Under the pieces are notes generated by a model. That model made no database searches and had not been told where the DNA came from. It saw only the letters and a program-made list of their open reading frames with translations. Source: Sulfurospirillum sp001602955 (GTDB lineage Bacteria > Campylobacterota > Campylobacteria > Campylobacterales > Sulfurospirillaceae). From it: a stretch of 64,000 nucleotides of DNA. Location of the stretch: NCBI GenBank assembly GCA_001602955.1, contig LVAC01000002.1:62001-126000 (forward strand). Direction: 5' to 3'. Within the stretch, counting starts at the first letter, position 1, and each line of letters starts with the position of its first letter. A program made the translations under genes and the position numbers. Positions 60,474 to 64,000 of this stretch are shown here, piece by piece.

Positions 60474-60940
60474 AAAGTTTAACATCGCTTTATTTGATGG
60501 TGTTGGGAGTTGCGTTAGGTGTTGAAATTGCGGCGGGTGCTTTTGTCGCTCCGGTCATTTTCTTTCCTCAAAAGTATTTGGGAGAAGGTGTCTTAACACA
60601 TTTTCAAAGCGGTATTTTGATGACGCAGGTTTTTTTGAAAACCAACCTTGTGATCGGTTTTATTGCACTTTTTAGTATGATTTTTGAAGTGCAAACGACG
60701 ATGGCACGCAAACGAAACGATATGCTTTCGTTTTTTCTTTCTTTAGGTTGTGCCATTGCAACGGGCTTATTTATTTTTTATTATACGCCTTTTATCGTTC
60801 ATGCCCAACAATTAGGAGCAGAGCATACGACCGGAGAAGCTTTTTTGAGGATGCACAAACAAAGCGAACTCGTTATGAAAGTGCTCATGGGATTTCAGTT
60901 GATTCTTTTTTTAAGACGAGGGTGGTTGGCTCAACGTTAA
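60470..60940 (+). CDS. DUF4149 (TMEM205-like) membrane protein
   Basis: A 156-residue protein with four transmembrane segments and the family features GVEIAAGAFVAPVIFFP near the start and MHKQSELVMKV near the end. The family has no proven role. It begins in an ATGA overlap with prmC, so the protease, prmC and this gene form one transcript, ended by a strong terminator. Confidence 0.8.
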   Translation: MKSLTSLYLMVLGVALGVEIAAGAFVAPVIFFPQKYLGEGVLTHFQSGILMTQVFLKTNLVIGFIALFSMIFEVQTTMARKRNDMLSFFLSLGCAIATGLFIFYYTPFIVHAQQLGAEHTTGEAFLRMHKQSELVMKVLMGFQLILFLRRGWLAQR

Positions 60941-60970
60941 AAGAGGGAAGTGTGATCTTCCCTCTTTTTT
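60941..60970 (+). terminator. Rho-independent terminator
   Basis: AAGAGGGAAG pairs fully with CTTCCCTCTT over a TGTGAT loop and is followed by TTTT. It is the clearest terminator in the window and separates this transcript from the convergent ftsZ. Confidence 0.9.
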
Positions 60971-61000
60971 GATGAGGTTTTGAGGAGTTACGGGGTTGGG

Positions 61001-62116
61001 TTAATCCATTTGGTGGCGAATGTATGTTGGAATATCAAGATAATCGTCTTGTCCTTCATAGCCGCCGCTGACTTTTTTCAGGCGTAAAATACGCTCTTTT
61101 TTAATTGCTTCTTGGTTCGTGTTGAGTGCTTTTAGCTCTTTGGCTTCTGCTTTATTTTCAAATCCCGTTGCGACGATCGTTACTTTGACACTATTTTCAG
61201 GCATATTTTCATCGGTCGTCGTACCGAAAATGACGTCGGCGTCTTCATCGGCACAATCCATAATGAGTCCCATCGCCGTACTGATTTCGTTCAATGGATA
61301 CGTTGGAGGAAGTTGGAAATGAACGAGTACGCCTAAAGCACCGTTAATCGACATGTTGTCCAATAACGGAGATTCGATGGCACTTTTGATCGCTTCGATC
61401 GCCGCTTCGTCTCCAGTACTTTCGCCGATACCCATCAACGCCATACCTCGGTGACTCATAACGGTTTGTACGTCGGCAAAGTCAACGTTAATATCGCTTT
61501 GTCCCGAAGAAAGAACGACCAAACTCATACCGCCGACCGCACGACTTAAAACGTCGTCGACGATTCGAAAGCTGTCTTTAATACCGAATTTTGCATCAAC
61601 GATAGAGAGGAGTTTATCGTTAGGGATAATAACGATCGAATCGCTTTCTTTGCGAAGTTCGTTAATCCCGAGATCGGCAAGTTTCGCGCGTTTTTTACCT
61701 TCGAACGCAAACGGGCGCGTGACGACGGCAACGGTTAACGCTCCGACTTCTTTTGCCGCTTGTGCAACGATCGGTGCGGCACCCGTACCGGTACCTCCGC
61801 CGAATCCCGAAGCGATGAAAACGATGTCGGATTTTTCAAGAGAACTTTTAATCTCATCATAGCTTTCCAAGGCGGATTCTTTTCCGACTTCAGGGCGCAT
61901 ACCCGCACCCAATCCTTTTTTGCCGAGTTGAATTTTTGTTTTTGCTAAACAATTTTCCAAGGCTTGCGCATCCGTATTGGCGGCAATAAGGTCGATGCCG
62001 TTAATGCCTTCTCGGACCATATGGTTAATCATGTTACCGCCGCCGCCGCCGACGCCGATCACTTTTATTTTAGCGCCGTAAACACCTTTTGATTCTTCTA
62101 TGCTAAATCCGTTCAT
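61001..62116 (-). CDS. ftsZ: Cell division protein FtsZ
   Basis: A 371-residue tubulin-like GTPase. GVGGGGGNMINHMV, the GTP-binding GGGTGTGAAPIVAQ and the synergy-loop aspartates in IDDVLSRAVGG-like sequence are clear. The short linker ends in the conserved C-terminal peptide DIPTYIRHQMD that binds FtsA. It polymerises into the Z ring at mid-cell. It follows ftsA by 16 bases, with GAGGGGTACGGGG ahead of the ATG. Confidence 0.98.
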   Translation of the reverse strand: MNGFSIEESKGVYGAKIKVIGVGGGGGNMINHMVREGINGIDLIAANTDAQALENCLAKTKIQLGKKGLGAGMRPEVGKESALESYDEIKSSLEKSDIVFIASGFGGGTGTGAAPIVAQAAKEVGALTVAVVTRPFAFEGKKRAKLADLGINELRKESDSIVIIPNDKLLSIVDAKFGIKDSFRIVDDVLSRAVGGMSLVVLSSGQSDINVDFADVQTVMSHRGMALMGIGESTGDEAAIEAIKSAIESPLLDNMSINGALGVLVHFQLPPTYPLNEISTAMGLIMDCADEDADVIFGTTTDENMPENSVKVTIVATGFENKAEAKELKALNTNQEAIKKERILRLKKVSGGYEGQDDYLDIPTYIRHQMD

Positions 62117-62132
62117 AACCCCGTACCCCTCT

Positions 62133-63530
62133 CTAAAATAGTTGTGTCAATCTGTTCCATAACTTGGCGCCGAAGCCCTCGCTATGTTCTTCTTGGATAT
62201 TGGCCAAGTCTTTCAGTTTTTCTTTTGCGTTGTCTGTTTGTAATTTTATGTTCGTATTGGTTGTTGTCGGTTCATTTTCTATCATCTCGTCATCATCTAT
62301 GTCGTCAAAAAGTTTTTCTTGATGGTGGTGGCGACTCGGTTCAATCGTCTCTTCTTTGTAACGTAATTTTTTATTGGAATCGATTTCATACGGTGTAAAT
62401 TGACCGCCCCCGTAAAGCACAAGTCCAATAGCGGTTGAATAGCTTGGATCGCGTAAGGTTTCGAAAAGTCCGTCTATTTCTCTGGGTTTAGCGATACGGA
62501 TCGGCACATTGTCGAAAATAGCAGAGGCTAATTCTCGAATACCGTCTAATTTCGTCATACCGCCCGTTAAAACCACGCCCGCACCGATTTGTTCTTTAAA
62601 GCTACTGTCTTCAAGTGCTTTGGCTAAAATCATTAAGGTCTCTTCGACACGAACGTAAATGACGTTGGAAACGATATTGAGCGAAACTTCATGCGTGGAA
62701 CCGTCGTCTCCAATCACGGGAAGTTCGATCAGTTCGTTAGAGTTGTTTTTTAAAGAACCGTAATTGATCTTGATTTCTTCGGCCGCTCCCAAAGGCGTAT
62801 GAAGTGCCGTCGATAAATCGTTGGTAATATTAAGCGATCCGACGCCTAAATAGTCGTTAAAACGCATTGAGTTACCCGCATGGATCATAACGTTACACGT
62901 CGCGCCGCCCATATCGATAACCGCAACGCCGAGTTCGCGTTCATCGTGGTTTAAAACGGCGATAGCAGATGCGTAGCAGTTCAAAACGATATTGTCGATT
63001 TCGACGCCTGCGGATTTCACGGCTTTTCGAAGATTGCTTAACGATGATTTTTGTGCGGTAATAATATGTACTTGTACTTCGAGCCTCGCGCCGTTCATTC
63101 CTAGCGGATCTTCAATAAATTCTTGGTCGTCGACTTTAAAGTTGTAAGGTAATACATGGAGTTTTTCGTATTCGTTCGGAATGTTGGCATTGTGATCCGC
63201 CATTTGCATGGCTCGGTTAATCTCTTTGATGCCGATGTCACGGTTAGGAATATTAACGATACCGCTACTGTCGACACTTTTCGTATATGCTCCGGAGATG
63301 GAAACGATCACGCGTTCGTACTGTGTACCGGCAACACGTTTTGCATCGTTGAGTGCATTGCGAATGGATTTTGAAGCAAGGTCGATATTGGTAATAATAC
63401 CTTTTTTTAGACCCTGAGACTTTGCAATACCCGCGCCTAAGATTTTGATGTCGCCGTCATCACTTTTTTGAGCAATAATTGCGCAAATCTTGGTTGAACC
63501 AATGTCAATGCCTAAAATCGTAGTGCTCAA
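62133..63530 (-). CDS. ftsA: Cell division protein FtsA
   Basis: A 465-residue actin-like ATPase that ties FtsZ to the membrane. Phosphate motif ILGIDIGSTKICAI, the SHS2 (1C) region, VIDMGGATCNVMI, and GVVLTGGMTKLDG are present; the C-terminus GAKLWNRLTQLF is an amphipathic membrane-targeting helix. The start is TTG at 63530, placed right after the stop of the preceding gene, with AAAGGAAAA upstream. An acidic, low-complexity stretch near 400-440 precedes the helix. Confidence 0.96.
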   Translation of the reverse strand: MSTTILGIDIGSTKICAIIAQKSDDGDIKILGAGIAKSQGLKKGIITNIDLASKSIRNALNDAKRVAGTQYERVIVSISGAYTKSVDSSGIVNIPNRDIGIKEINRAMQMADHNANIPNEYEKLHVLPYNFKVDDQEFIEDPLGMNGARLEVQVHIITAQKSSLSNLRKAVKSAGVEIDNIVLNCYASAIAVLNHDERELGVAVIDMGGATCNVMIHAGNSMRFNDYLGVGSLNITNDLSTALHTPLGAAEEIKINYGSLKNNSNELIELPVIGDDGSTHEVSLNIVSNVIYVRVEETLMILAKALEDSSFKEQIGAGVVLTGGMTKLDGIRELASAIFDNVPIRIAKPREIDGLFETLRDPSYSTAIGLVLYGGGQFTPYEIDSNKKLRYKEETIEPSRHHHQEKLFDDIDDDEMIENEPTTTNTNIKLQTDNAKEKLKDLANIQEEHSEGFGAKLWNRLTQLF

Positions 63531-64000
63531 CTATTTTCCTTTATAATATTGCTCGATCGGATAAATCGTCGCAAGCTTTTTAATCAGATTTTGATTCAAG
63601 TCCGTTTGCTTAGCTTGAGCCACATTCTCGCTAATCATACTAACGTATTGCTTAGCTTTGTCATTATTAAGCAACTTTTGTTCCAAAATCTCGTAAACAA
63701 TGGCTTTTCCGTCAATAACTTGATAACCTTTTTTAGCGGTGTTATCAAAAACGTGACTTAAAAATTCGGTACTTTTCGCTTCGTTAAGACCTGCAATCGA
63801 TTTCACGCTGTCGCGACTAACAAAGCCGATGTCGGTACCGTTAAACGTATCGAGTCTGGCTTGTGCTTTTTTCTCCAGTGCCGCCGATTTGAGTTCGTCG
63901 AGAAGGTTTTTAGCGGCTTCTTTTTTAGCAAGTTCGTAAGGCATGGGTTCCGGGAATTTAATCTCTTTGACTTTGGCGACGACGTAGCGATTATCCACAA
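63531..64000 (-). CDS. PpiD/SurA-like peptidyl-prolyl isomerase, C-terminal part (cut by the window edge)
   Basis: Only the last ~156 residues are inside the window; the frame stays open to base 64000, and the GTG near there is internal. Features are a helical SurA/PpiD-type C-terminal segment (KFPEPMPYELAKKEAAKNLLDELKS...) with ends VIDGKAIVYEILEQK. The same order, a PpiD-like gene then ftsA and ftsZ, is known in Campylobacter, which supports the call. The parvulin domain itself would lie to the right. Confidence 0.65.
   Translation of the reverse strand, partial: VDNRYVVAKVKEIKFPEPMPYELAKKEAAKNLLDELKSAALEKKAQARLDTFNGTDIGFVSRDSVKSIAGLNEAKSTEFLSHVFDNTAKKGYQVIDGKAIVYEILEQKLLNNDKAKQYVSMISENVAQAKQTDLNQNLIKKLATIYPIEQYYKGK

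Overview
The window looks like chromosome of a free-living, respiratory Campylobacterota (epsilonproteobacterium), most probably Sulfurospirillum or a close relative. The reasons are the ppiD-ftsA-ftsZ order at the right edge, the split KdpDE-like/Ktr potassium genes, a periplasmic MfrABE-type methylmenaquinol:fumarate reductase, many chemotaxis and c-di-GMP proteins, Campylobacterota-like TATAAT/TACAAT promoters without clear -35 boxes, and protein sequences resembling that genus. This is inference from protein character; no 16S gene or tRNA is present. No CRISPR array, IS element or rRNA was seen.

Region 1 (1-7647) is a tight nine-gene operon with mostly overlapping start and stop codons. 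It encodes the C-terminal end of a cysteine-rich iron-sulfur oxidoreductase, a 68-residue two-CxxC protein, a SAM methyltransferase, a C_GCAxxG_C_C protein, a radical SAM enzyme related to the Tes/MJ0619 group, a PaaK-like AMP ligase, an XdhC-type molybdenum enzyme maturation factor, a MocA-like nucleotidyltransferase fused to an HD domain, and a histidine phosphatase. As I recall it, the order matches a Desulfovibrio vulgaris locus (about DVU_1551-1558) beside an aldehyde oxidoreductase. I regard it as the best candidate here for an uncharacterised biochemical system, probably tied to a molybdenum hydroxylase lying just left of the window.

Region 2 (7661-13221, minus strand) holds a CNNM/CBS membrane protein with a tiny coupled leader ORF, MsrB, and a Ktr potassium uptake operon led by its own KdpD/KdpE-like two-component system. 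A duplicated hairpin-bearing repeat lies in that operon's 5' leader. Region 3 (13315-24351) has a TonB-dependent receptor with a half-size membrane protein, an acyl-CoA synthetase, a beta-CASP nuclease-like protein, a hybrid kinase/HD-GYP/periplasmic binding protein signalling operon, and a miniature flagellar rod-like protein. Region 4 (about 24404-26423) is an AT-rich, foreign-looking two-gene island with a membrane-anchored coiled-coil/GIY-YIG-like protein.

Region 5 (26437-40673) is mostly housekeeping: tatB-tatC-queA (queA lacks a normal start codon), a GGDEF-EAL protein, purL, two NlpC/P60 lipoproteins with a decayed ORF beside them, a phosphoesterase, a MalY/PatB aminotransferase-like lyase, a DjlA-like co-chaperone, a thioesterase, a DsbA/DsbB pair and purH. 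Region 6 (40708-48703) is a LysR-controlled respiratory module: mfrABE, a porin, an orphan anion-binding protein and a TauE/SafE permease. Region 7 (48768-64000) contains Kup, a DUF2249/12-TM/MIP18 trio, a STAS-like protein with a heme-type chemoreceptor, an ABC-F protein, a second chemoreceptor, an M48 protease, prmC, a DUF4149 protein, and ftsZ, ftsA and the end of ppiD.

Across the whole window the palindrome ACATGT, and especially TTACATGTAA, is strongly over-represented, mainly inside genes, and looks like a highly iterated palindrome. All domain calls were made by reading the translations; no database search was run.
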